From contig NC_081406.1 in assembly GCF_030272615.1 (NCBI RefSeq), positions 475,436,900-475,500,899 on the forward strand: a DNA stretch of 64,000 bases. Direction: 5' to 3'. The stretch's first letter is position 1; each line of letters starts with the position of its first letter. Both the position numbers and the translations under genes were made by a program. The notes beneath the pieces were generated by a model. That model was given only the letters and a program-made list of their open reading frames with translations. It had not been told where the DNA came from and did no database searches. Shown one piece after another: positions 11,220 to 21,304 of the stretch. Source of the DNA: Cryptomeria japonica. Its lineage: Eukaryota > Streptophyta > Pinopsida > Cupressales > Cupressaceae.

Positions 11220-11554
11220 TGTAGTAGCCCTACTTGTTTGAACTCATTAGACTCACATTTTATTATTGGTTGTTTTCAGTGGATACATTACCATGATATA
11301 TTGTTCATTTTTTTATGACATTATGCTTTATCTGGAGATGAGATGTATAATTTATTTGCAGTATTTCAATACTTGTGATTTATGGCATTTTATGGATTAT
11401 TGCTATGTACTGACATTTTGCTTTACCTATGCAATGTGAAATTATATGTTGTGTGTTTGCAAGTGTATTGGATGTAAGGAGACAATTTTCCTTCACTCAT
11501 TTCGGTGAGACAGGGAACGTCACGATTCTTCTTCATCGGTGTGTATGTCGTGTG
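11220..11554 (+). repeat. Inverted-repeat arm 1 of element D (LTR start)
   Basis: About 335 bp that match 12290 down to 11951 in reverse complement, with words such as TTTTCAGTGGATACATTACC and ATGGATTATTGCTATGTAC in common. The spacer 11555-11950 has no match elsewhere in D that I can see. Confidence 0.7.
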
Positions 11555-11950
11555 CAGCTTGCAACTTAATATAATTATTTCTTTTAATTAACAAAATTTA
11601 TAATCTCAATGCATAAACAATTCAACTATGAGATAATACCATAAATTTAATTAATTAATCAAAACCACTAAACACACAACTGAGCAAATCAAAGCAAAGA
11701 CTCATAAGAAGATCAAAATGAAAAAAATACGAAGGTCGAACAAACTGATAGGATGACCAACTGACGACACTCACACAAGTGTAACTGAATAAAATAGGGT
11801 CAACTACTATCTCCTCCACTTCCATAGAAAAATATAAGGCATGCTCAGACCTATGGAGCCAGGTGGAGACGATACCTCATACCTACCCGGTACTTGTACC
11901 TACAATATCCTGCATCACCAAACCACACATGCATATATACTATATAGAAG

Positions 11951-12290
11951 ACATGACATACACACCGATGAAGGAGAATCACGATGTTCCCTGTCTCACC
12001 AAAATGAGTGAAGGAAAATCGTCCCCTTGCATCCAATACACTCGCAGACACACAACATATAATTCCTCATTGCATAAATAAAGTAAAGTGTCAGTACATA
12101 GCAATAATCCATAAAAATGCCATACATTACAAGTATAGAAATACTACAAATAAGTTATGCATCTCATATCCAGATAAAGCATGAAATAATGTCATAAAAA
12201 TTTTAATAACACATCATGGTAATGTATCCACTGAAAACAAACAATAATAAAGTATGAGTCTAAAGAGTTCAAATGAGTAGGGGTACTACA
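11951..12290 (-). repeat. Inverted-repeat arm 2 of element D (LTR start)
   Basis: Reverse-complement copy of 11220-11554, ending in GGGGTACTACA at 12290. It is immediately followed by the purine tract complement TTCTCCCCCCC, as expected for a minus-strand 3' LTR preceded by its PPT. Confidence 0.7.
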
Positions 12291-12525
12291 TTCTCCCCCC
12301 CAAAACTAGGCTACTCCTGGAAGCCTAAAACAAATAAGAATACAACTCTCTCATCTTTGTTGCATCCTCCCCTAGCTTTCCTAACCATGACCTAGCAGTG
12401 TATAGAGAAAACGGTTCAGACCTATGGCAAGGATAAAACAAGGGAAACACAAACATAAAGACCTAAGCAAAAAGGTCAAACTGGATAGGCTCACTACAAA
12501 CCCAGAGTACCCAGTGTTGAAACTT

Positions 12526-12538
12526 GGCTCTGATACCA
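12526..12538 (-). other. Primer binding site inside element D
   Basis: Minus strand TGGTATCAGAGCC, a perfect match to the common plant initiator-Met-tRNA PBS, two bases from the LTR end (CATTACA on the minus strand, at 12541). Confidence 0.75.
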
Positions 12539-12540
12539 AA

Positions 12541-12640
12541 TGTAATGCCCCGCCAGGAACCCTAAAGGAAAACAACACAACTAGGCAACTAAAGGGTGAA
12601 ATAATTTTTTTGTTTTTAAAGAAATTTAATAAAATAAAAT
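12541..12640 (-). repeat. Inverted LTR end in element D
   Basis: TGTAATGCCCCGCCAGGAACCC and following DNA is the reverse complement of the right terminus of D (about 14335-14412). About 72 bp match strongly and then the two diverge. Confidence 0.65.
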
Positions 12641-12664
12641 AATAATATATTTGTTTTAATATAT

Positions 12665-12671
12665 ATCTATA

Positions 12672-12716
<45 letters not shown>
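12665..12716. repeat. AT-dinucleotide microsatellite
   Basis: About 20 or more consecutive AT units, with a few interruptions at the left, inside the LTR-derived part of element D. Confidence 0.9.
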
Positions 12717-12718
<2 letters not shown>

Positions 12719-14417
12719 GTTGTCTTTACTTTATATTACTTTGAATTAAAATAATTTCTTTATGCTTTGGGATTTTAAATAAGGTTTTGGTAAAATATAA
12801 ATGTTATAATTGGAGATTTTAGTTTATATATATAATTAATTCAAAGTTAGTTATTTCAGAAAAAAGTTTATAAATTAAGATCCCATATTTATGTTTGTAA
12901 ACACATTAGGAGATTAATTCATATGTGAATATATTTAACTTTATTAGACAATTGACAAAATTGATTTATTTAAATATAGTTGTATTTCTTATTTTTTGGG
13001 AAATCTTTATTTGCAAGTAATTCATGCTTTGGCTGTGTTGAGAAAATATTGTTTGTAATAGGATCTTGTGTAAATGGTATTCTCGGTCAAGCTTAATTTC
13101 ATTGCAAAATTGGTTGTGTTGTTGTCATTGTGTCTTATGTTGCTATATCTCCTAGACCAAGTGTTGTTGTATAACCTTTTTTATATGAGCCATTGTGTGT
13201 TGTTATCCAAATGGTCAATCTTTGGTTAGTGATTGTGTATCCTTCGCCTGTGCTTTGTCAGGATTGTTTATGGTTGTTTGTTTTGCCATAGAGTTCTCAT
13301 AGAGAGAGACATTTCCTATTAGTGTTCTATGAGAGAGAGTGGCTTTCGAGTGGGGGTCGTGCCCAAAGTGGATGACAGGATAACCCATCGAAAGTTAGTT
13401 AAAAAGTGATAGCATAATAATATATTGGGGGGAAGTGAGATAAATATTAATTAGGATAAGTGTACCTCATGCATAGGTGAGTACTTGTACAGGGCTCATA
13501 ATGTTACAAGAAGGCCTGGAATGGCAAACTTACCACCTTGTCTTCACGAAAGGATTGGTAGGGTCCGCATGAGACTTAGTTGGAACCGGAGGCTCAGGAG
13601 AGGTTACCAGGAGAAACCCAGGATGGGGGCCAAGACCTATGGAGGTTGTACCATGGTAACCATCAAGCTATGCAATGACACTCTCTTCTTAGAGTCACTT
13701 GTGTTTTGTGAGTTGAGTTACATGGATGTTTGCAGAGTCTTGTGGTCCTTTTGTACTTGTCTTACTTTGCTTGTTTGAGGGTTTTCTACTATCTCCTAGC
13801 ACGGTGGGGTGGTTCCATTTTGGGATCACATGGTCGGGTGGTAGTACCACTTCCCATCAGATGTTCTGGATTGTATCTTTAGGCAAGGAAAGGCTTCACT
13901 GGTGTTTCTTGGTTTGTGGTTTATGTACCAGCTCTTGTTCGAGATCATTGTTCAGTTGAGACCTTGTGGTCATTGTATCAGACTTTTATGTAACCTTGAT
14001 ATTGTAACTTTGTAATCAGTGGTATTATTGGAAGCCATGTATTTATGGATATTGTAATATTATGCCAGTGAAATGAATGTTATTATTTTGATCTTATGTT
14101 TAAATGGTTTATGGAAATTGGATACATTGGAATACTTTTATTTCTTTATTATGAAATTTGGATGTATCTGTAGTTTTAAACTTAAGTTTTCAATTTATCT
14201 AATTAAATGGATTAATTGTGGTGTTAATATAATCTATGAATTAATCTTCATTGTAACCCTTAGGAAAACATATGTTAGACTTTCATTGTGTTATTAAACG
14301 TGTAATGGCTTTAGTTAGTGCACTTAGTCTTTAAAAGAAAAGAAAAAATTATTTCACCCTTTAGTTGCCTAGTTGTGTTGTTTTCCTTTAGGGTTCCTAG
14401 CGGGGAATTACATTAAG

Positions 14418-14489
14418 TATGAAACAATAATAGTACTACATAAACATCTCTTATACCAGTTGACATCAATGACAATCACAATTCCAACA
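14418..14489 (-). repeat. Left (3') LTR of element A, final part
   Basis: Resumes after element D and ends TTCCAACA at 14489. It matches the right LTR end at 22840-22925 (ACAATAATAGTAC...CATCAATGACAATCACAAT). Confidence 0.8.
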
Positions 14490-14505
14490 ATCTCCCCCTT
14501 TGGCA
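14490..14505 (-). other. Polypurine tract of element A
   Basis: The plus strand reads ATCTCCCCCTTTGGCA directly after the LTR end. On the minus (coding) strand this is a purine run, CCAAAGGGGGAGAT, abutting TGTTGG, the usual place for the plus-strand primer. Similar tracts recur at about 16887-16895 and 16983-16995. Confidence 0.75.
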
Positions 14506-14586
14506 TTGATGGCAACACTTTTGAGTCCTCTTTAGCAATCACTCACTTTTGCTTCTATTGAACCAATATTTGAGTAATGATCTTAT

Positions 14587-14891
14587 TGTTAGAGTAAAGT
14601 AATTAATTAAATTTACTCTCCTCTTAAGATTTCTCTTTATGCATACATTTGTCATTTAATAATTAATATTTAATTATTAAATGCTCACACCTTAGGGTTA
14701 GGTTTTCCTTTCGGTGTTGATCTCCTTTATAAGGATTGATCTCTTGTATTATTGTCATATTCTTGATTCATTTTTCTCTGATAATAAATCTTTTCACTTT
14801 GTCAGAGCCAAAACCCTTGTATTCGTTCTCTCTCTTTCTCTGTGACAGGTTTCTTGCATGCAGGTTTCTTTGGGTTCTATGGATTTGTATT
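14587..14891 (+). repeat. Left LTR of element F (3' end missing)
   Basis: About 305 bp, near-identical to 16564-16868 (shared TTAATAATTAATATTTAATT and TTGTCAGAGCCAAAACCC). The final dozen or so bases present in the right copy (to CCTACA) are missing. Confidence 0.85.
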
Positions 14892-16342
14892 ATACTTGGG
14901 ATCTTTGTCCTCTTCCTAAGGGAAGAAAGTTGGTTCGGTGCAAGTGGGTGTATCGTACCAAGTATGTTGCAGATGGTTCTATTGATAAGTATAAGGCCCG
15001 TCTTGTTGCAAAGGGGTTTTCTTAGGTAGAGGGTATTGACTACTCTGAGACCTTTGCTCCTGTCGCCAAGATGAATTCTATATGCCTGGTACTTTCACTT
15101 GCAGCTTCACAGGGATGGACAGTGTTTCAGATGGATGTGAAGAGTACCTTCTTACATGGAGACCTACATGAGGAGATCTATATGGAGCAGCCTCAGGGAT
15201 TTATGTAGGACACTTCTTTGGTTTGCAGACTTCATTGTTCATTGTATGGTCTCAAACAAGCCCCCAGGGCTTGGTATGAGAAGATGGACTCTTTCCTGCT
15301 TTCCTCTCACTTCACACGTTGTCATTCCGATCACACAGTGTATATTCAGCATCAGGAGGGTGATCTTTTGATTCTTGTGCTATATGTAGATGATCTCATT
15401 CTTGCAGGTAGCTCATCCTCCATGATTCAGAGTGTTCAGAGAGCTTTGATGGAGCAGTTTGAGATGACAGATCTTGGTCTCTTGCACTTCTTTCTAGGTC
15501 TACAGGTTATTCAGTCTTCGGATGGGATTTCCATATTTCAGGAGATGTATGCTCTTGATATGCTTTAGCGATTTGGCATGCTTGATTGCAAGTCTGCCCC
15601 CACTCCATTTCAGTTAGGTGTTGTTCTGTCTTCCACTTGCTCTACTCCTTCAGTAGACCCCACTTTATACAGGCAGTTGGTTGGCAGTTTGTTGTACCTG
15701 ACACATTCCCGTCCTGATATTTCCTTTGTGGTTGGCCTTGTCTCTCGGTTCTCCCATGATCCTCATGAGAGCCATTGGCAAGCAGCCAAACGTATTTTGA
15801 GGTACATTCGGGGCACCACACATTATGGCATTCACTACACTTCAGGATCCCCTCACATCATTGGCTTCACTAACTCCGATTGGGCTGGTGATGTCAATGA
15901 TCAGAAGTCTACTTTTGGCTTCATTTTTTGCCTTGGTTTTGGTCCTATTACATGGTCTTGCAAGAAGCAGTCTGCTATTGTATTATCATCTACAGAGGCT
16001 GAGTACCATGCAGCAGTGTTAGCCAGTCAGGAGGTTTTATGGCTTCGGCAGTCGATGACAGAGTTTGGGTTTCCTCCAGATTGTCCCACTACTCTTTGGT
16101 GCGACAATCAGAGTGCCATTCATATTTCTCACAACCCAGTGGAGCATCAGCAGACAAAGCACATTGAAATCCACATGCACTTCATCAGGCAGTTGATTCA
16201 GGATGGTTCTCTCATCCTGGAGTACATACCTACAGAGGAGCAGGTTGCAGACATCTTCACTAAACCTTTGGCATCTCCGTGCTATCTTCAGTTGCGCTCT
16301 ATGCTTGGGGTGAAGGAAGTTGTCCTTGGGGGGTCTCAGTGA
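14884..16342 (+). pseudogene. Copia RT-RNase H remnant of element F
   Basis: One frame with three in-frame stops (about 15024, 15207 and 15569), all TAG and all explicable as CAG changed to TAG. Order: fingers/palm from TWDLCPLPKGRKLVRCKWVYRTK, KARLVAKGFS, VFQMDVKSTFLHGDL, SLYGLKQAPRAWYEKM, the catalytic LYVDDLILAG (about 15380-15410), then RNase H with FTNSDWAG (a usual Asp is Asn here), STEAEYHAAV, WCDNQSAI, HIEIHMHFIR and a normal C-terminus ending at a TGA. RT copies element RNA into DNA; this copy lacks gag, protease and integrase and is dead. Confidence 0.9.
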
Positions 16343-16563
16343 GGCCTTCCTTCCTTCATGTTTTCTTTTCAGCATGTTTCTGTATCTCTTTTTGGAGAGG
16401 AGTTTTTTCCCACAGGGTTTTCTCCTTTACTCCACTCTATAGAGATTTTCTTGTATTAGGGTACCTGATCAGGCCTTGTTGTCGGGACCCTCTTTTGCAT
16501 TGTAGTTCCTTTGCTTTCTTCTAAATTGTTTGTAGCTGCACTGTAGCTCATCTTAAGGGGGGG

Positions 16564-16882
16564 TGCTAGAGTAAAGTAATTAATTAACTTTACTCTCCTC
16601 TTAAGATTTCTCTTTATGCATACATTTGTCATTTAATAATTAATATTTAATTATTAAATGCTCACACCTTAGGGTTAGGTTTTCCTTTCGGTGTTGATCT
16701 CCTTTATAAGGATTGATCTCTTGTATTATTGTCATATTCTTGATTCATTTTTCTCTGATAATAAATCTTTTCACTTTGTCAGAGCCAAAACCCTTGTATT
16801 CATTCTCTCTCTTTCTCTGTGACAGGTTTCTTGCATGCAGGTTTCTTTGGGTTCTGTGGATTTGTATTTCTCAAATCCTACA
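16564..16882 (+). repeat. Right LTR of element F
   Basis: 319 bp, TG...CA, directly after a purine tract. It matches the left copy with very few differences, which suggests a fairly recent insertion compared with A. Confidence 0.85.
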
Positions 16883-17160
16883 CTTACTCCCCCTTTCAGT
16901 TGGCTTCTATTCATATTACTTATGACTTCATTGTCATATATGTCTTCATCTTCCTTCATATTACATCATCTATATTCAAACATCTCCCCCTTTGACAACA
17001 ATGCCAAAGGTGTAGTCTAGACACCATATTTCACAAACTCACTGACTGCTCCCCATAACAGGAGTAGTCCATAATCATCAATCCAAATACATATATTTTT
17101 CATGAAAATCATACCGTATTGATGTTGTTTTGATATTTACTCACCTTAGAGTATGCAGGG
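16883..17160 (-). other. 3' spacer of element A
   Basis: Non-coding. Contains several CTCCCCCTTT tracts (about 16887 and 16984), i.e. AAAGGGGGAG on the coding strand, between the end of pol and the true PPT. No ORF or promoter seen. Confidence 0.6.
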
Positions 17161-18611
17161 GAATTACCCCTAGCTTACCTTTGAGATATTCAAAGTTGTC
17201 CTTCGGTAGTGGCTTGGTGAAGATATCTGTCACCTGTTCTTTTGTTGGTTTATACTCCAACCTTACTTCCTTGTCTTGAACCTATTCCCTAAGGTACTGG
17301 TATTTGATAGTTATATGCTTTGTCTTGGAATGCATCACAGGATTCTTGGATATGTTGATAGCATTGGTATTGTCACAGTGAATCACCACAGGTTTAGTTA
17401 CCTTTTCTTGGATACCTTCAAATATCTACCTGATCCATACAACCTATGTATAGTTGATTGCAGTAGCCACATACTCTACCTCAGCTATGGATTGAGAGAT
17501 GCAATTATGTTTCTTGCTTGTCCATGACACAATCCTGTCTCCAAAAAAGAATGCACCTCCACTAGTGCTCTTTCTGTCATCAATGTTCCCTGCCCAATCT
17601 GCATCGGTGAAGACACTTAAGTTGAAATATCCCTTATGTGGATACCAGAGACCATACTCATCAGTCCCCTTAAGGTATCTAAATATTCTCTTAACCGCCA
17701 CCATATAAGTCTCTTTTGGATTTGCAGCAAATCTAGCAACCAAGCCAACTACTTGTGTTATATCTGGTCTACTGTGTACTGCATACTACAACTTATCGAT
17801 CATGGATCGGTAAAGTGTCTCACACTTCATTAGCCTCATCATTTTTGGAGAGCTTGCAACCTATAAACATTGGAGTTCCAACAAGTTTGGAATCTTCCAT
17901 TCCAAAAGTCTTCAATATTTCCCTTATGTACTTGGTCTGGCTAATAAATATACCATTCTTTAGCTGAGATACTTGCAAACCGATGAAGAATTTTATTTCA
18001 CCAATCATGGATATTTCAAATTCTTGCTTCATTTCATCTACAAAACCTTTTCTCATCTCATCATCTCCTTCAAAGATGACATCATCTACAAAAATCTCTG
18101 CAATCAGATGTTTTTCTTTTTCTTCGGTTTTCAAATACAAGTTATTGTCACTAGTTCTCATGAACCCTATGCTTAACATATATGAGTGCAACCTCTCATA
18201 CCAAGCTCTTGTTGCTTGTTTTAGCCCATACAAATCCTTCTTCAACTTTCATACCATATCTCTTCCATCTTCTAATGCAAACCCTTCTGGTTGCTCTATA
18301 TACACTTCTTCCTCTAAAATACCATTCAACAATACCGATTTGACATCCATTTGGTAAACTTTGAACTTCTTGTACGTAGCATAAGCAAGCAATATTCTGA
18401 CCCCTTCTAGCCTGGCCACCAGTGCAAAGGTTTCTCCATAATCCAAACCTTCTTCCTGGTCATACCCTTTGCAGAGTAACCTTGCTTTGTTTCTTACTAC
18501 TTGACCAGTTTCATCCATTTTGTTTCTATACACCCATTTGGTGTCTATCACATTTTTGTTCTCCGGTCTGGGCACAAGAGTCCAAGTTTCATTTTTCTCA
18601 ATCTGCTCCAG
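17160..18611 (-). pseudogene. RT-RNase H region of element A
   Basis: Reverse transcriptase and RNase H remnants. 18575-18249 carries WVYRNKMDETGQV, ARLLCKGYDQEEGLDY and [13 protein letters not shown]. 18245-17820 carries DLYGLKQATRAWYERL, FVDDVIF (the catalytic YVDD motif with Phe first) and FFIGLQVSQLKNGIFISQTKY. After a frameshift, 17743-17444 has RNase H (FTDADWAGNIDDRKSTSG, VSWTSKKHN). The reading continues, broken, to about 17170 where the usual pol C-terminus can be traced. The usual function is to copy element RNA; this copy is inactivated by stops and a frameshift. Confidence 0.85.
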
Positions 18612-19840
18612 TTATTCCTCCATGGCTTTAATCCAGTCTTCATCTTTTAGAGCTTCCTTTTCTATTTTGGGCTCAATTTTGGAGAGTAGATAGGTATTCT
18701 CTCTTTCTCTTCTTCTAGTCAAAACTCCAACATCTTTGTCACCAATGATATTGTCAAAAGAGTGATTGTTTCTGACATAACTTGCTAGTACCGATTCATT
18801 TCTTGGAGCTTCTTCTACCAGTTGTGCAAGTTCTTCTTCACATGCTTCCTCATTTGCCTCTACAATAGGATTCTCTTTAGCAGGTTCAACCGGTACAGTG
18901 TACTTGACTCCTTGGTAATCCTCTAGTTCACTCTTGCTATCATGTTCATTTTTCTCAGATAACTCATCTACTCTAACATTGGCACTCTCCACAATCTCAC
19001 TGGTCCTTTTGTTCAAACGCCGATATGCTTTACTCTTTGTGGAGTAACCTAAGAAGGTTCCTTCATCACTCTTGGGATAGAACTTTCTAGAGTACTCATC
19101 CCTCTTGATATAGCACCTACTTCCAAATACTTTGAAATAGCTCACATTGGGTGAGTATCCACACCATAATTCATAGGGAATTTTATTTGTCCCTTTCTTC
19201 ACCTGTATCCGGTTCAAGGTATACACAACAGTGCTTACTAATTCTCTCTAGAAGATATGTGGAATATCCTTCTATATCATCAGAGTCCTTACACAATCAA
19301 TCAAAGTTTTGTTTCTTCTTTCAACAACCCCATTCTGTTGAGGTGTTATGGGTTCAGACATTTGTCTCATAATCCACTGTTCTTCACAGTAATTTATGAA
19401 CTCTTGAGAGGTGAACTCTCCTCCTCTATTTGATCTCAAACATTTTAGACTCTTACCTATTCCTCTCTCCACTCTATCCTTGAAGACCTTAAACATGTGA
19501 AAGGCTTCAGATTTTTCTTTCAAGAATACAGCCCACATCATTCTTGAGAAATCATCTACAAACAGCATGAAGTATCAGTCCCCATAGAAACTCTTAGTTC
19601 TCATAGGACCACACAAATTTGTATGCACTAATTCTAGCACATTCTCAGATAATAAGATTTGTTGTTGAAGCTAGATCTGGTCAACTTTCCTAGTTGACAT
19701 TCTTTACACATAGCATTCTCAAGTTTCATAATGTCAAGCATACCTCTGACAGACTTTATTTTACTAACCTTTGCTATACTATCAAAATTTACATGACACA
19801 ATCTTTTGTGCCACAACCAACTATCTTCTACCTTTTCCAT
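18612..19840 (-). pseudogene. Integrase region of element A
   Basis: 19840-19634 is the zinc-binding pre-integrase block (WLWHKRLCHVNFDSI, CKECQLGKLTR). A frameshift follows. The catalytic core shows HTNLCG where Asp is usual (about 19605), RSNRGGEF where Asp is usual, and an intact PQQNGVVERRN Glu. Two of the three DDE residues are thus Asn. 19226-18612 is the integrase C-terminal part (YELWCGYSPNVSYFKVFGSRCYIKRDE, FLGYSTKSKAYR) and an acidic linker to RT. Not functional. Confidence 0.85.
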
Positions 19841-19999
19841 TAGGAAACTTCCTACAATGGAGTCTAGGAAGAATAGATTTCCTCTAGTTTGTTTATCGGT
19901 AGCAATCAGACTTCTTGCTTTGTCATTTATTTTGCGTATTCCTTCATTGAAGTCTAGCCGATAACCCTTATTGTTAAGTTGTGCAACACTTAACAGACT

Positions 20000-20260
20000 G
20001 TATTTTAGCCCTTCTACTCAATAAACATCTTCACAATTTGTTTTATCATTTAGGACTATAGATTCCTTACCTTTTACTGTACAAGGAGCATCATTGTTGA
20101 ATCTCACTGTTCCTCCATTACAGTCCTCCATGCTGAGGAATTTGTATCTGTCACTAGTCATGTGGTGAGTGCAACCACTGTCAATTACCCAATCTTCCCA
20201 CCAGTTTGAACTAGAGATCAGTTCCATATCACTTTCCTCTATGTTATCTTCTTTTACCAC
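20000..20260 (-). pseudogene. Copia protease of element A
   Basis: WVIDSGCTHHMT is the classic Copia aspartic protease active site and is intact here, followed by VRFNNDAPCTVKGKESI. It lies between the gag zinc knuckle and integrase, as usual. Upstream and downstream stops cut it off. Confidence 0.8.
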
Positions 20261-20290
20261 TACAAATGCAATTCCATCTCCATCAGATCC

Positions 20291-21240
20291 TTATGATTCT
20301 TCATCGGTAACTCCTTCTTCTGCAAGATAGCACTCCTTGCTCTTGTCTATGTAGCTTCTAAAATTATCCTTCCTATCATTGTCAAGATATCTAGATGCAA
20401 TATGACCTATTTTATTGCAAGAGAAACACTTCAAGGGAAGTTTACCTTCATACTTTCCTTTTCCTCTTGGCAACCTTCTTTTTAATAGAGCTTCAATCTC
20501 ATTTTGTTCATGTTCTTTAGATAACAAGTTGTCACATTCATGAGAATGACCAATTCTTGTAGTAGAACTGTTTTCGGTTTCTTTTCTTCTCCTTGTTGGT
20601 GCAAGTATCATGGAAGCTTTCAAGGTAGCATCAATATTTGATACATTGTTATCATAGTTGCTCAGTTCAAAGGTGAACAACTTACCAATCAATGAGTCAA
20701 GTGAAACACTAACTGTTCCCAAGGATCTGAGTTCCTGAATTGCGGAAACCCTTATGGCATATTGTGGTAGCAAGGTTCTCAAGATTTTTTTGACCACATC
20801 ATCTTCTTCAAGCTTTCCTCCAGCACTTTTGATGGAATTTACTACATACTTTATTCTTTTGCTATATTGTTCTATATTTTCTCCTTCTTACATCCTCATC
20901 TCATCAAATTTTCCTTTTAAGTTGTCCACCTTAGTATTTTGTACATGAGGATCTCCTCCATAAACTATCTTCAGCTTATTCCACATCTCATAGGTTGTTT
21001 TCAGATCTTGAACCTCAACATTCTCATTATTAGATAGAATGCTAGCAATCACATCCATAGTTACAGTGTTGTCTTGCCTTTCTTTGATCTAATCTATAGT
21101 GAGAAACCCTATAGGTTCATTGTACTCTATGATTACATGATTCCAGTATTGATCTCCTAGGGTTCTTAGGTAGAGCTTCATTCTACCACACCATAAAGTG
21201 TAATTCTCCTTAGAAAACTAAGGGCCCTCCTTCCACATCA
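20291..21240 (-). pseudogene. Copia gag of element A
   Basis: 20797-20291 contains a gag tail (RTLLPQYAIRVSAIQEL...IGKLFTFELSNYD) and a zinc knuckle, CFSCNKIGHIASRY. Its fourth zinc ligand, normally Cys, is Tyr. The upstream part, 20798-21240, reads as UBN2-type gag with stops and frame breaks (YNEPIGFLTID, YEMWNKLKIVYGGDPHVQ). Gag packages the RNA in cytoplasmic particles; this copy is not functional. Confidence 0.8.
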
Positions 21241-21290
21241 TCTTGGATCTTTCCTTAAGTTGTTAAGCTCTTCTAAATCTAAGGACCAAA

Positions 21291-21302
21291 GCTTTGATAC
21301 CA
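21291..21302 (-). other. Primer binding site of element A
   Basis: Minus strand TGGTATCAAAGC, matching the initiator-Met PBS TGGTATCAGAGC at 11 of 12 bases, two bases from the 5' LTR. Confidence 0.75.
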
Positions 21303-21304
21303 AT

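Larger units (their letters stand above)
11220..14412. mobile_element. Element D: LTR-type element with an internally inverted structure
   Basis: TG at 11220 and CA at 14412, flanked by perfect TTAAG duplications (11215-11219 and 14413-14417). The plus-strand start TGTAGTAGCCCTAC (11220-11554) recurs inverted at 11951-12290. It is followed by an inverted polypurine tract (12291-12305), about 220 bp of internal DNA, an inverted initiator-Met-type PBS (GGCTCTGATACCA, 12526-12538) and an inverted LTR end starting at 12541. That LTR end recurs in plus orientation at about 14340-14412. The core is therefore a minus-strand LTR/PBS/PPT/LTR arrangement between plus-strand outer ends. No coding capacity is visible. 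The inner breakpoints are not resolved. Confidence 0.6.
14587..16882 (+). mobile_element. Element F: Copia deletion derivative inside element A
   Basis: The left LTR starts TGTTAGAGTAAAG at 14587; the right LTR starts TGCTAGAGTAAAG at 16564 and ends CCTACA at 16882. Flanks CTTAT (14582-14586) and CTTAC (16883-16887) are a 5-bp duplication with one mismatch. A polypurine tract (TTAAGGGGGGG) abuts the right LTR at 16553-16563. The left LTR copy stops matching at about 14891 and runs straight into RT. The LTR's last bases, PBS, gag, protease and integrase are therefore deleted. Confidence 0.8.

Noticed and set aside
12526-12538. tRNA gene fragments at PBS-like sites
   Set aside because: Only the 12-18 bases complementary to tRNA 3' ends are present, each next to an LTR; no cloverleaf arms or internal promoter boxes.
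12665-12716. AT-rich run as a replication origin or matrix attachment site
   Set aside because: A simple AT microsatellite inside a retroelement; nothing else supports such a role.
12541-14412. A DNA transposon with about 72-bp terminal inverted repeats
   Set aside because: The left repeat abuts a perfect PBS and the outer target duplication is 5 bp with TG...CA ends, which fits inverted LTR ends better.
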